Positions 1-8,884 of a stretch of DNA of 64,000 bases are shown piece after piece; within the stretch, counting starts at the first letter, position 1, and every line of letters starts with the position of its first letter. This stretch comes from Odoribacter sp. (GTDB taxonomy: Bacteria > Bacteroidota > Bacteroidia > Bacteroidales > Prolixibacteraceae). Made by a program: the position numbers and the translations under genes. Under the pieces are notes generated by a model. It worked only from the letters and a program-made list of their open reading frames with translations, was not told the DNA's origin and ran no database searches. The stretch covers positions 1 to 64,000 of the forward strand of contig PNOH01000017.1 of NCBI GenBank assembly GCA_013824715.1, read 5' to 3'.

Positions 1-463
1 ATAAAAGATATACTTTCCCAGTCCGATATACTTTCAAAGTAATCTTATGGCCTTGAATATATCCGTTTTGAGCGGTACCCAAACTGTCGTTTGCTGAAGT
101 TGGTATGCTGATGCTGTTATCAAGCATATGATTTTCTGTGATCACCATTGATCCGACGCAATATATACCGTCAAAAACACCAATTTCATCACCTGTGTTT
201 AATCCTGTCAACTTCAAACTTACCAGATTGATGTTCATGTGTTCAATTCCAAAGCCTGAATATATTTTCGGAAAATAGGGAAGTGATATTGAGGCTACAG
301 TAACTGGCAAAGAGGTGTTTGGCCCTATGTTTAAATCATCAGCATTTGATCTCGTCCACATATTTATTGAGTTCGTAAATGATGAGAATAGCATTAACAA
401 GATACATCCGGAAATCAAAATACCGGATTGGGAAGAATATTTTCCAGATTGATTAGCATTCAT
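1..463 (-). CDS. Secreted/surface protein, N-terminal part (runs off the left edge)
   Basis: A reading frame starts at ATG 461-463 on the minus strand and stays open for about 154 codons to the window edge, so the C-terminus is missing. After a short polar N-terminus there is one hydrophobic segment at about residues 14-28 (ILISGCILLMLFSSF), a signal peptide or anchor. Further on is a motif GDEIGVFDGIYCVGS, of a kind I associate with repeated modules of large secreted Bacteroidota proteins, often T9SS cargo. No enzyme motif is visible. A 21-bp palindrome lies about 75 bp upstream. Secretion is likely; function is unknown. Confidence 0.7.
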   Translation of the reverse strand, partial: MNANQSGKYSSQSGILISGCILLMLFSSFTNSINMWTRSNADDLNIGPNTSLPVTVASISLPYFPKIYSGFGIEHMNINLVSLKLTGLNTGDEIGVFDGIYCVGSMVITENHMLDNSISIPTSANDSLGTAQNGYIQGHKITLKVYRTGKVYLL

Positions 464-536
464 AACTACAGATGAAGGAAGAGAAGGGAAACATCAGGTC
501 AGTTTTACCCGACAAGAAAGAATATACCAATAGTAC

Positions 537-557
537 CGTATGTCACATTGACATACG
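537..557. promoter_or_regulatory. 21-bp palindrome, candidate operator
   Basis: CGTATGTCA and TGACATACG are perfect 9-bp arms around a 3-bp centre. The site lies 74-94 bp upstream of the start codon of the left-edge gene. No T-run follows on either strand, so a dimeric regulator site is more likely than a terminator. The regulator is unknown. Confidence 0.35.
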
Positions 558-690
558 AAAATAGAATTTATAAACTGAACAAAATACGCATTCATAACAG
601 TATTTTTGCAGAATGAAACGATTGTTGTCATTGGCTTTCTGTATGAATTTTCAGAACTGTAAATATATAATTATTACCTAAAGATTATCA

Positions 691-712
691 TTTTGAATTT
701 GTAAATTCAAAA
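691..712. repeat. 22-bp AT-rich palindrome
   Basis: TTTTGAATTT and AAATTCAAAA are perfect 10-bp arms separated by GT. It stands in intergenic DNA about 230 bp upstream of the left-edge gene. It may be an operator, but AT-rich palindromes also arise by chance. Confidence 0.25.
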
Positions 713-806
713 TTGCAGCATGATTTTTCCGGAAAACATATATTTTTTTGTTATGGCACGAATAGTGATCTAATCAAACGCCTTTGAAAACTCAGAAATT
801 CAGGCA

Positions 807-842
807 ATAAAAAACCCCTGTAAATCAATTGTTTACGGGGGT
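807..842 (-). terminator. Rho-independent terminator after tRNA-Arg
   Basis: On the minus strand an 11-bp stem (ACCCCCGTAAA with TTTACAGGGGT, one G-T pair) is followed by a run of six T. It begins about 6 bp past the 3' end of the tRNA. Confidence 0.8.
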
Positions 843-847
843 AAAAG

Positions 848-919
848 TGATCCTACCGGGACTCGAACCCAGATCATAAGAACCGGAATCTTACATTCTA
901 TCCATTGAACTATAGGACC
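848..919 (-). tRNA. tRNA-Arg (anticodon CCG)
   Basis: Full cloverleaf on the minus strand. The acceptor stem pairs GGTCCTA with TAGGATC (one G-T pair), discriminator A. The anticodon stem is TAAGA/TCTTA around loop TTCCGGT, giving anticodon CCG, which reads Arg codon CGG. The T-arm has GGGTTCGAGTCCC. No CCA is encoded. A terminator follows directly, so it is a single-gene unit. Confidence 0.93.
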
Positions 920-1046
920 GTCAATTTTCGGCGAGGACAAAAATAGTAAATCTTGGATTGCATAAGCTTATTTACGCAAAAAACATTCGGTCACCGCGAA
1001 ATACCTGTGAGTTGATAAATACAATCCATATTGGTGATCGTTTCTT

Positions 1047-2999
1047 CTATTTATTCACCTTCAAATCTTTAAAAGAATTCGGCAACCAAACCTGCATTTC
1101 GCTGGCGCCGCGGTTGTTCCAGACAAAGTACGGAATAGCTATTACCGGTTTGTCCATGATTTGTATGGACTGACCGTCAGCGGTGGGTAGCGCCAGTTTA
1201 GCATCCATCGTAATGGTATTAATTCCGCCCAGTAAATCGGGTTCAAAGTTTACTGCAAAACCCGAATTTGATGGTAAAATGAAATTCCATGCTTGCTGGT
1301 TATTATCTGCGCCTTCAACACAATAAACAAACGGGCCATATTGCAGGGCAGTGCGGCCATTGTCTTGTTTTAATTCGGGTCGGCTGGCAATCCGGCGAAC
1401 TTCCATGGGCGTGTTCAGCCCGATGATGTCTCCTTTTTTCCACTGACGGTTTACCACTGCGTAACCCAGTTCCTCACTGAACGCTATCGGCTTTCCGTTT
1501 ACCGAAATCTGAAGTGTCTGGTTTTGTCTGGAATCAGAATAAACGTATAAACCTCCCGGAACCGGTTCTTTTAACCAACCCGGAATCCGGAACTTCAATT
1601 GCATGGCTTTTTTTGGTGCTTCAGTAAGGATGATGCTGGTATTGCCCTTCCACGGAAAATCAGTTTGCATCGCCAAACAAAGGAACTGTTTTTCAACCGG
1701 TAATTTCACTTCACTGCCAATATAAAGGTTGATCCAGACTGCATTTGGTGACTGACTGTAAATATAATTCCCGACAGAACTTACCAACCGGGCTATATTC
1801 GAAGGGCAGCATGCGGTCTGGAACCATTCGCTGCGCTGATCGTTACCTGATGAAGCAAGAGGATTTCCATAAAAAAAGCGGTCGCCTGTGAGCGATAAAC
1901 CGTCTAATGCTCCGTTGTACAGGCTTCGTTCAAGAACATCAATAAATTTGGCATCCCCGGTCAGCATGTTCATCCGTTGGTTCCAGAAAACCATTCCTAC
2001 CGATGCACAGGTTTCGCAATAAGCCGTTTCATTGGGAAGGTCATAATCAATCCCGAACCCTTCGGTTGTTCCTTCAGCGCCAATGCCTCCGGTTAAATAC
2101 ATATTCCGGTAAACAACATCTTCCCAAATGGTTTGCATCGCTTTGATGTAACCGGCATCGTTCGTTACTGCAGCAACATCGGCAGCTCCGGTGTACAAGT
2201 ACATGGCCCTGACGGCATGTCCTGTAATTTGTGTCTGTTCCTTCACCGGAAGGCCACTCTGCCAATAATCCGGATCGTTAAAAAAGTTTCCTTTTCCGTA
2301 ACCTTTGCCACGTTGTTCCAGATACCACCGGGCCAATTCCAGGTATTTCCGGTCGTTGGTATGGTGGTACAACTTCATCAGCGCCAGCTCAATTTCCTGA
2401 TGACCGCTGAACCATTGACGGTTGCTTTTTCGCATTACCGAATCAATATGATTGGCAAAGCGGATGGCCACATCCAGCAAAATTCTCTTTCCGGTAACTT
2501 CCTGGTAAGCAATTCCTGCCTCAATTAAATGACCTGCACAATAATCTTCGTGCTTTCCAATTTCAGTCCAGCGATTTTTAATATCAGTCAGTTCATAATA
2601 GGTATTCAGGTATCCGTCAGGCATTTGGGCAGCGGCAATTTTAGCGATCCATTCATCGGCTTTCTTTTCAATCAACGGATTGGGATTTCCCTTCAGCGAA
2701 TATGCCATAGCTTCAATCGCTTTATAGACATCCGAATCGTCGTAATAAATACCTTCGTGTTTACCGTTATGAGCGGCTGCTTTTTCGAAATTCCGGATTC
2801 GTCCGGTTTTTACTTCTGAAAAAAGGATGCAGGCATCAAGCGTTTTGGTGGCAACTGCGTGCATCCGGCCACTCCAGAAAGGATCGGTGATGTTGACTTG
2901 CGAAAAATTAACCGGCGCCAGTTTTTGTAGCGATTCCTGTGACCGAACAAGCGTTGAACTTAGAACAACAATCAAGGTAAAGGAAAGTAATGGTTTCAT
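1047..2999 (-). CDS. Beta-L-arabinofuranosidase-like glycosidase, GH127 (DUF1680)
   Basis: A 650-residue protein with a cleavable signal peptide (residues 1-20, ending LVRSQ), so periplasmic or exported. The body matches the GH127/DUF1680 fold: an (alpha/alpha)6 barrel followed by beta-sandwich regions. Known GH127 enzymes use a Cys nucleophile in a Zn site made of one Glu and three Cys; the matching residues are seen in YCETCAS (about residue 328) and ACCPSN (about residue 395), so it should be active. Family members remove beta-L-arabinofuranosyl groups, though specificity within DUF1680 varies. It lies 197 bp downstream of the GH20 gene on the same strand; the gap holds a repeat. There is no T9SS sorting domain. 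Confidence 0.88.
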   Translation of the reverse strand: MKPLLSFTLIVVLSSTLVRSQESLQKLAPVNFSQVNITDPFWSGRMHAVATKTLDACILFSEVKTGRIRNFEKAAAHNGKHEGIYYDDSDVYKAIEAMAYSLKGNPNPLIEKKADEWIAKIAAAQMPDGYLNTYYELTDIKNRWTEIGKHEDYCAGHLIEAGIAYQEVTGKRILLDVAIRFANHIDSVMRKSNRQWFSGHQEIELALMKLYHHTNDRKYLELARWYLEQRGKGYGKGNFFNDPDYWQSGLPVKEQTQITGHAVRAMYLYTGAADVAAVTNDAGYIKAMQTIWEDVVYRNMYLTGGIGAEGTTEGFGIDYDLPNETAYCETCASVGMVFWNQRMNMLTGDAKFIDVLERSLYNGALDGLSLTGDRFFYGNPLASSGNDQRSEWFQTACCPSNIARLVSSVGNYIYSQSPNAVWINLYIGSEVKLPVEKQFLCLAMQTDFPWKGNTSIILTEAPKKAMQLKFRIPGWLKEPVPGGLYVYSDSRQNQTLQISVNGKPIAFSEELGYAVVNRQWKKGDIIGLNTPMEVRRIASRPELKQDNGRTALQYGPFVYCVEGADNNQQAWNFILPSNSGFAVNFEPDLLGGINTITMDAKLALPTADGQSIQIMDKPVIAIPYFVWNNRGASEMQVWLPNSFKDLKVNK

Positions 3000-3058
3000 T
3001 TTAAAGATTTAAAAATTTGAAATTTGAGTCCACTCCGATAATTCAAAAAATTAAAAAA

Positions 3059-3153
3059 TGCCACTAAGACACCAAAACACTAAGTTACACAAAGTATTGA
3101 ATATCTGATATATATTCTTAGTGAACCCATCGAGACTTTGGGTCTTCGTGGCA
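3059..3153. repeat. Intergenic inverted repeat, CCACTAAGAC class
   Basis: TGCCACTAAGAC (3059-3070) is inverted at 3142-3153 as GTCTTCGTGGCA with one mismatch. Inside, CACTAAG (3078-3084) is inverted exactly at 3117-3123. The arms consist of loosely repeated 8-9-bp words such as CACTAAGA. It sits between GH20 and GH127 and could form a long hairpin in the transcript. Confidence 0.6.
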
Positions 3154-3196
3154 GAAAAAGACTTTTCGGAATAGCCTCAAGTTTCGTTTTACTTTG

Positions 3197-5389
3197 TCAG
3201 GGTTGGCTTTGCATCCATTTTTCGATCATTCCAAAATACATTTCTTCAGCCTGAATCATCCATCTCAGATCTTCACGCTGGCTTGCAGTATGGAAATAGC
3301 GGTCGGGTACATAATTGACCGGATAGCTTATAAACCGGGTTTCGCCATACACCGATTTTACCTCTGCCCAGGTTTGCTGAAATTCGTTCATGGCCTTTTT
3401 TAAGTTCTCAATGCCAGCTTTTTGCTGAATTTTATCGGAACTGTCGCTTTGCTTCAGGGCCAGTAAAATACGTGGAGCGGTAATCTGAAGCTTATAAAGA
3501 GATGACGAAAGCGTCCAGAAATACCGGTTCCGTTTTGACGAATTATAAAGTTCGGTGAACCTGTCCGACAACGCTCTGTAATTACTCAACTCAGTAACCG
3601 ATCTGTCGAGGCGGTCTTTGTATTTCAGGCTCCAGGAGCCAGGCGATTTCAGGTCGGGCAATTCAATCAGTTTGGAAGTGTAATCAAGCGATATTTTTTC
3701 ACGGCCTTCAAGCGGTTTGAGCCAATGTTCCACTTGTGCCAAACCCTGCAACGCACTCTCATCATCCAAACGGTCGCCTTTTTTATAATAAGCTTCGTAC
3801 CATAAAACCGAACCTTTCCGAAGTTGATTGGTAAAGCTGGCATAGTCGGGCATGGAAATACCAAACTCCTTTTGAAACCAGGCGCTGTCATATTCTTCAA
3901 GTGTCCGCCCGTTTGGCGACCAACTGTATTCGGCAGCCGCGATAAATCCGTGCCAATAATTTTCCATGTGCGGAGATTTATCATCCCATGCTGTACAAAG
4001 CGCACCACCAATATTCTTTTCTGCCGCCAGTTGTATAAAGCTCCTGATCACAGCAATTCCCGAAGAGTTTTTTCCTTTGTCGCGTTCATCTTCCTGAAAT
4101 AACATTCCTCCTTTAGAATTTGTGGCAGTGGCTATCATGGCATTCAGGCCGTGACTTTTATACCAGTCGAGGGCGCTAATATTTCCGGGTTGCCTGGCCA
4201 TCCCGTAATTCCAGCGCATGTAAACACAATTTTTCGGGAAATCGGAAAGCAGGCTGTCGAGTTTTGGAATTCCCGCGGCCCAGGCTTTGGCCGATTCGGA
4301 TTCAGTTACTTTATCTTTATAAGTTGTTTCATAAACTCCGGAATGCTGCAAAGGCATGTCATCCCAAAAAATGGGGATCCGGTTGTTTTCTTTCGCGAAT
4401 TCGCAAACCCTTTTTAGCCAGTAGAGATTCAACGCCATCATTCCTTCCTTGTCGGCCGTAGGTTTGCAGCGTGGGCACAAGCCGATATTCCCGATTTCGT
4501 CGCCCCCGATATGCAGGTATTTTGAACCCGGCGTTGCATCAAGAGCATCGCGGTACAGATCGAAAAGCACTTGGTACGTTCCTTCGTTCAACGGACAAAA
4601 AGCCCAACGATTCCAGGGCAATTCGCGCAGGTTGGCATATTCCTGATGTTTCAGGATAAAAGTTGCATGCCCCAAACCCTGAACCAATGGTGTGATTTCG
4701 ATATGCCGCCCGCGGGCATATCGTGTCAGTGCAGCCATTTCGTCAATGCTTATGGCCTGAGGGGCGCCAACCAATGGCTGACGCCGATAGCGAAGTTTGT
4801 CTTCGAACTCGAAAACTACTGCATTGATTTTATACCTTGCCAGTCGGTTGATGCTTTCGTAATAATAGTTCATGTGGTCGAGGTGGTGCTTCACATCAAA
4901 ATGAACAGCCCGATAGCTGAGTACCGGATAATCGGTTATTTTGCAGGCCGGAACCGGTTTGTTATAATCGCGGGCATCCTCCAGAAGTTGTTCGAGCGAC
5001 TGACAACCGTAAAACAATCCTGTTTCGGTCTTGGCCGTTATATCTGCCTTGCCATCGGAAATAGTTAAAATATAACCTTCATCAGAAGGAAGCGATGGGT
5101 TTGTTTTATCCAGGATCAGCGAAAGAGTTCCATTTCCAGACGACTTTCCGATGGTTAGTTGAGAAAGGATTTCGCCCATGACAGGTCGTAAAAATTCACC
5201 ATTCAGAATAACCTGTCGGAGTTTGCCCGGCTCAAGTCCTGAACCTTTTAGCAGGATAACATTTTGCGGCTCAGGAATAACGACAAACGGCGCAGGCAAC
5301 TTATCAGCCGCGAAACACATTGCCGATTCAATTATAAACAAGGCACAGATTACTATTGTTCTATGCAAGGATAACTTTGATATTTGCAT
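3197..5389 (-). CDS. Beta-N-acetylhexosaminidase, GH20
   Basis: A 730-residue protein with an N-terminal signal sequence (hydrophobic residues about 11-27). An N-terminal GH20b-like domain (about 30-150) precedes the TIM-barrel catalytic domain, which holds the signature HIGGDE at about residues 291-296; the D-E pair is the substrate-assisted catalytic pair of GH20. Such enzymes release terminal beta-GlcNAc or beta-GalNAc from glycans, chitin oligomers or peptidoglycan fragments. A long helical C-terminal part (about 520-730) follows; no sorting domain is seen. It is upstream of GH127 on the same strand, and the two may be cotranscribed, suggesting a role in degrading complex glycans. Confidence 0.88.
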   Translation of the reverse strand: MQISKLSLHRTIVICALFIIESAMCFAADKLPAPFVVIPEPQNVILLKGSGLEPGKLRQVILNGEFLRPVMGEILSQLTIGKSSGNGTLSLILDKTNPSLPSDEGYILTISDGKADITAKTETGLFYGCQSLEQLLEDARDYNKPVPACKITDYPVLSYRAVHFDVKHHLDHMNYYYESINRLARYKINAVVFEFEDKLRYRRQPLVGAPQAISIDEMAALTRYARGRHIEITPLVQGLGHATFILKHQEYANLRELPWNRWAFCPLNEGTYQVLFDLYRDALDATPGSKYLHIGGDEIGNIGLCPRCKPTADKEGMMALNLYWLKRVCEFAKENNRIPIFWDDMPLQHSGVYETTYKDKVTESESAKAWAAGIPKLDSLLSDFPKNCVYMRWNYGMARQPGNISALDWYKSHGLNAMIATATNSKGGMLFQEDERDKGKNSSGIAVIRSFIQLAAEKNIGGALCTAWDDKSPHMENYWHGFIAAAEYSWSPNGRTLEEYDSAWFQKEFGISMPDYASFTNQLRKGSVLWYEAYYKKGDRLDDESALQGLAQVEHWLKPLEGREKISLDYTSKLIELPDLKSPGSWSLKYKDRLDRSVTELSNYRALSDRFTELYNSSKRNRYFWTLSSSLYKLQITAPRILLALKQSDSSDKIQQKAGIENLKKAMNEFQQTWAEVKSVYGETRFISYPVNYVPDRYFHTASQREDLRWMIQAEEMYFGMIEKWMQSQP

Positions 5390-5538
5390 CTTCGGGTCGT
5401 TTTTTGTATTTGTCTAATATTCCTGAAAGATATTCAAATGTTGTTGGAAAGGAAAACATGTAAATCTCTTAAAAATAAAGATTAATTTCAAATTCTAATG
5501 ATTGAAAATGATGCACATCGAATGGAACTTGTAGGATT

Positions 5539-6072
5539 ATGACAACAACGAAAACCTTATTAATGCTTCTTGCTTTTGGAATGATTTTCCTGCAAACTCA
5601 GGCTGCATTAATTGTGGTTAATTCCGGTGAAGATCTGAATGCAATAATAAATAGGGCAAAAGGAGGTGATACTGTTCTTGTAAAACCAGGTACATATTCA
5701 AAAATCAGTCTGTCAGATAAAAAATTTTCAGAACAAAAACCGCTTGTTGTCCGTGCAGATGGCTCAGAAAATGTATTGGTTAAAGGAGATGCAATTTCAA
5801 ACGTTAATGTTTCAGGTGGATATTCTGATTGGAATAATGGTATCATGTTTTTTGGAACCGGGGTTTATATCCTGAATAACACCATTAACAATTGCGCCAA
5901 CATAGGAATATACGGCAATAACTGGAAAAATTTAAACTTGCTAAACTACGTTTACGGGAATACGATATCTAGCTGCGGCACGAACATGTATTTACATCCT
6001 GAAGTAAAAGTAAGTAAATCTGATCCTGGGAAAAACCCGAATTCTCCGCAAAAATGGTATTCTAATTTTTGA
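5539..6072 (+). CDS. Short secreted beta-helix (PbH1-like) protein, possibly truncated
   Basis: A 177-residue protein with a signal peptide (residues 1-22, ending LQTQA). Residues 25-75 resemble the first coils of right-handed beta-helix proteins such as PL6-like lyases (IVVNSGEDLNAIINRAKGGD, then VLVKPGTYSKI). The helix then shows only a few coils (GVYILNNTINNCANIGIYGN) and ends after a short polar tail, whereas full enzymes of this type exceed 400 residues. No catalytic residues can be assigned and no sorting domain follows. It may be a gene remnant or a short binding protein. A 21-codon signal-peptide-like frame follows at 6079-6144, which supports local decay. Confidence 0.55.
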   Translation: MTTTKTLLMLLAFGMIFLQTQAALIVVNSGEDLNAIINRAKGGDTVLVKPGTYSKISLSDKKFSEQKPLVVRADGSENVLVKGDAISNVNVSGGYSDWNNGIMFFGTGVYILNNTINNCANIGIYGNNWKNLNLLNYVYGNTISSCGTNMYLHPEVKVSKSDPGKNPNSPQKWYSNF

Positions 6073-6263
6073 TTGAAAATGGGTAAAGTGAATAAGCTGT
6101 TTTTATGTCTGTTATTTTCAACATTGGTTCATATTGCCGGTTAAATTATAAACAATGCACAGTAGATTGATATTCTATGCAGTAATAACTTTAATAATTT
6201 TATTTTGCATTCATGTCTTAACATCAGAATTGTGCTACTTTTGAAGGAATTAAATCCACCATA

Positions 6264-7049
6264 ATGATTACTGAAGAACTTCTGAAAGAATGCCACCTGG
6301 AATTTGAAGAATATTTCAAATCGCTTATTATCGATTTATCTGAAAATCATCATAGAGTTCAGGATGTCCGGGCACACTCATTACGGGTGGCCAGCCATTC
6401 ACTTTTATTATCAAAAATTGTTTTGCAAAACGATGAAGATAAACGAATTGCTGAAGTAATTGCTTTATTTCATGATTTGGGTAGAGCTTCACTAATTGCT
6501 TCAGGAACTGCATCGCCATCCAATATTCAACGTGATCACGCTACGGTGTCGGTACAACTGATTCAAAACATGGATTTCTATTTGAAATTGCCAGGCGATA
6601 CTCAATTGATTATTCAGAAGTCGGTCGAAAACCACAATAAACTTAAATTACCGAAGCTTGATAATGAACAGCAAACACTTTTTGCCCGTTTGCTCCGTGA
6701 TGCCGATAAGTTGGACATTTTTGAATCGTCATATCGTTTTTTTAAGGAAAAAGCGGGAGTTCAACCCATTATGACCTTCGATTTGGTAAACTCTCCTGAA
6801 GTATCTGAGAAGATTATCAAAAGCATCATGGCTGGAAAAACTGCAGCGGTTGAGGACATGAAGACTATGAATGACTACAAATTGTTGCTGATTTCAATGG
6901 CATTCGACGTGAATTTTAAACACACATTCCGGTTGATCAGCGAAAAGCAATACATACAAAAGATTTACGAAACCTTGCCCAAGCGCGACCAGATTATTGA
7001 TGCATTCCGGGGCATCAAGTTGTTTGTTGAGAATAAGTTTGTTTCCTGA
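6264..7049 (+). CDS. HD-domain phosphohydrolase-like protein
   Basis: A 261-residue soluble protein with the HD-superfamily metal ligands in order: H in AHSLRVASHS (about 38), HD in ALFHDLGR (about 69-70), H in RDHATVSVQLI, and D in LLRDADKLDI (about 150). Residues to 160 form the HD domain; the C-terminal 100 residues are helical. Related proteins hydrolyse phosphomonoesters or nucleotides; the substrate here is not visible. The gene for a BFD-like protein begins 26 bp downstream on the same strand and may be cotranscribed. Confidence 0.75.
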   Translation: MITEELLKECHLEFEEYFKSLIIDLSENHHRVQDVRAHSLRVASHSLLLSKIVLQNDEDKRIAEVIALFHDLGRASLIASGTASPSNIQRDHATVSVQLIQNMDFYLKLPGDTQLIIQKSVENHNKLKLPKLDNEQQTLFARLLRDADKLDIFESSYRFFKEKAGVQPIMTFDLVNSPEVSEKIIKSIMAGKTAAVEDMKTMNDYKLLLISMAFDVNFKHTFRLISEKQYIQKIYETLPKRDQIIDAFRGIKLFVENKFVS

Positions 7050-7075
7050 AAGTTGCACTCTCTTAAGCTTTAAGC

Positions 7076-7291
7076 ATGGGTAGAAGTTTGATTTGCATCA
7101 GTAACCTGATGAGGGAAGACGAAATTCTGTCAGCGCTTAAAAGGGGAGCGCGATCGACGTCTGATATTCAGCGAATTACACGGGCAGGAAAAAGTTGTGG
7201 CCGATGTTTGGTTATTATTGACAGTTTGGTTGAAGATTATCTGGCCCAATTGCCCAATGACCCTCAGAAACGAATTGATTTTGAAATTTAA
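7076..7291 (+). CDS. Small BFD-like [2Fe-2S]-type domain protein
   Basis: A 71-residue protein with the pattern of BFD-like [2Fe-2S] domains: an N-terminal ligand pair, a helix with GARSTSDIQ, and the closing pair SCGRC. BFD domains use C-x-C plus C-x2-C. Here the first pair reads CIS, so its second Cys is Ser (codon AGT, one base from TGT), leaving three Cys. The cluster may use Ser as a ligand, be labile, or be absent. It is encoded 26 bp after the HD protein. Function is unknown; family members act in iron storage release or as electron-transfer modules. Confidence 0.6.
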   Translation: MGRSLICISNLMREDEILSALKRGARSTSDIQRITRAGKSCGRCLVIIDSLVEDYLAQLPNDPQKRIDFEI

Positions 7292-7388
7292 GCCAGCTTT
7301 TCCGCCAGCGAGCACCCTGTCATCATTTACGGGCAGTACATAAGAAAAATTAACCCTCTTACATTCTGATTTTTGACAAAAAAAATTG

Positions 7389-7396
7389 TAAATTTG
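7389..7396 (+). promoter_or_regulatory. Candidate -7 promoter box TAAATTTG
   Basis: An exact match to the Bacteroidota -7 consensus TAnnTTTG, 79 bp upstream of the S8 protease start. No well-spaced -33 box is seen (a TTTG lies only 13 bp upstream), so support is moderate. Confidence 0.35.
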
Positions 7397-7475
7397 AAAA
7401 ACTATGGTTTGTGCATATAAACTATTTATGATCCAATTACGTTAAAATTAAAAATACCTTTTAAAACGAATTACT

Positions 7476-8870
7476 ATGAAAAAGCTTAAATTACTTTCCG
7501 TGGTCTTTTTTGCAGGTTTGATTTTTGCAGGATGTTCGCAAAAAGATGATCAGCTTCAGGTTCAGGATGATTCCCTGACTCTGAAGAGTGCTTCAGTAAA
7601 AGCTGAATACGATATGGTTCCCAATGAGATCATTGTCAAGTTCAAAGAAGGAACAGATGATTCTAAAAAGGCTCAGGTATATGAAAAACTGGGTGGTAAA
7701 CTGAAGGAAAAAATCCTTACCAAAATGATGGAAAAACAAGGCGACAAGGATGGAATTGATTTGGTATCTATCTCTGGAACTGTAGCCAATGCAATACTTG
7801 TAGCTAAAAATTATCCTGAAATTGAGTATGCCGAGCCCAATTACATTTATCAACACTATTCCACTTCGAATGATACCTATTACACCAATGGTTCGTTGTG
7901 GGGAATGTATGGAGATGCTACATCGCCTGCCAATCAGTATGGCAGTCAGGCTGGTGAAGCATGGGCAGCAGGACACACCGGATCGAGTTCTGTTTATATT
8001 GGTATCATTGACGAAGGTTACATGTACACCCACGAAGATTTAGCTCCCAATGCCGGAACAAATCCAGGTGAGGTTGCAGGTAATGGCACCGATGATGATG
8101 GAAATGGTTTGATCGATGATATTTACGGTTGGGACTTTGCCGGAAATAACAGTACCGTTTTTGATGGAGTAGGTGATGATCATGGAACGCACGTAGCTGG
8201 CACTATTGGCGCTGTTGGTGGGAACAGCAAAGGTGTTGCCGGTGTTTGCTGGAATGTGAAATTGCTGAATGCTAAGTTTCTTGGCACTAATGGAGGAACA
8301 ACTATAAATGCTATTAAAGCGGTTGATTACTTTACAAATTTAAAAACCAGAACTACTAACTCTGTTAATATAGTTGCTACCAATAATTCATGGGGTGGCG
8401 GTGGTTTTTCTCAGGCCTTATTGGATGCTATTGAAAGGGCAAATACCGCTGGTATTCTTTTTGTTGCTGCCGCAGGAAATAGTGGTACCGACAATGATGC
8501 CACAGCAAGTTACCCATCAGGCTATACCAGTGCTAATATAATTGCAGTCGCATCAATTACCAATACAGGTGCATTGTCCAGTTTTTCACAATATGGTGCA
8601 ACAACTGTGGATTTGGGTGCTCCAGGCTCAGGGATATGGTCTTCAGTTCCAAAAAAGGCAGGTAAAAATATTGTTTCCAGTTATGCCAGTTATAGCGGCA
8701 CATCAATGGCTACCCCACATGTGACCGGAGCTGCTGCATTGTATGCTTCAACTCATGCAGGAGTAACTGCTGCTGACATTAAAGCTGCAATTCTTGGGGC
8801 TGCTGTTTCAACAGCTTCCCTTGATGGCAAATGTGTTACCGGAGGAAGATTAAATGTAAGTGGATTTTAA
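7476..8870 (+). CDS. S8 (subtilisin-like) serine protease, lipoprotein
   Basis: A 464-residue protein. The N-terminus is a lipoprotein signal with lipobox FAGC (Cys about 20), so it is membrane-anchored. Residues about 45-125 form an I9/fervidolysin-like propeptide (NEIIVKFKEG). The catalytic domain shows the S8 triad: Asp in IGIIDEGYMYTHEDL (about 179; most S8 enzymes have D-S/T-G, here D-E-G), His in DDHGTHVAGT (about 236), Ser in YSGTSMATPHVTG (about 409), and oxyanion Asn in AAAGNSG. The chain ends with the catalytic domain, with no sorting domain. Probably an envelope protease. A strong bidirectional terminator follows 14 bp after the stop. Confidence 0.9.
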   Translation: MKKLKLLSVVFFAGLIFAGCSQKDDQLQVQDDSLTLKSASVKAEYDMVPNEIIVKFKEGTDDSKKAQVYEKLGGKLKEKILTKMMEKQGDKDGIDLVSISGTVANAILVAKNYPEIEYAEPNYIYQHYSTSNDTYYTNGSLWGMYGDATSPANQYGSQAGEAWAAGHTGSSSVYIGIIDEGYMYTHEDLAPNAGTNPGEVAGNGTDDDGNGLIDDIYGWDFAGNNSTVFDGVGDDHGTHVAGTIGAVGGNSKGVAGVCWNVKLLNAKFLGTNGGTTINAIKAVDYFTNLKTRTTNSVNIVATNNSWGGGGFSQALLDAIERANTAGILFVAAAGNSGTDNDATASYPSGYTSANIIAVASITNTGALSSFSQYGATTVDLGAPGSGIWSSVPKKAGKNIVSSYASYSGTSMATPHVTGAAALYASTHAGVTAADIKAAILGAAVSTASLDGKCVTGGRLNVSGF

Positions 8871-8884
8871 TCTCAAATATGTAC

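Larger units (their letters stand above)
464..806. other. Intergenic region with two palindromes, no gene seen
   Basis: About 340 bp of AT-rich DNA between the start of the left-edge gene and the tRNA terminator. I see no credible reading frame. It holds two perfect palindromes, at 537-557 and 691-712, listed separately, and is the likely promoter region of the left-edge gene. Confidence 0.5.

Noticed and set aside
958-1173. 71-residue + strand frame near the tRNA
   Set aside because: It mostly overlaps the 3' end of the GH127 gene and shows no domain or signal sequence.
5390-5538. A third copy of the 33-bp element upstream of the GH20 gene
   Set aside because: Words such as TATTCCTGAAAGATATTC resemble it, but the CGTTA block and the fixed spacing to a -7 box are missing.
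6079-6144. 21-codon frame with signal-peptide-like sequence as a real gene
   Set aside because: Too short to be a secreted protein and ends right after the hydrophobic stretch; kept only as a possible remnant.
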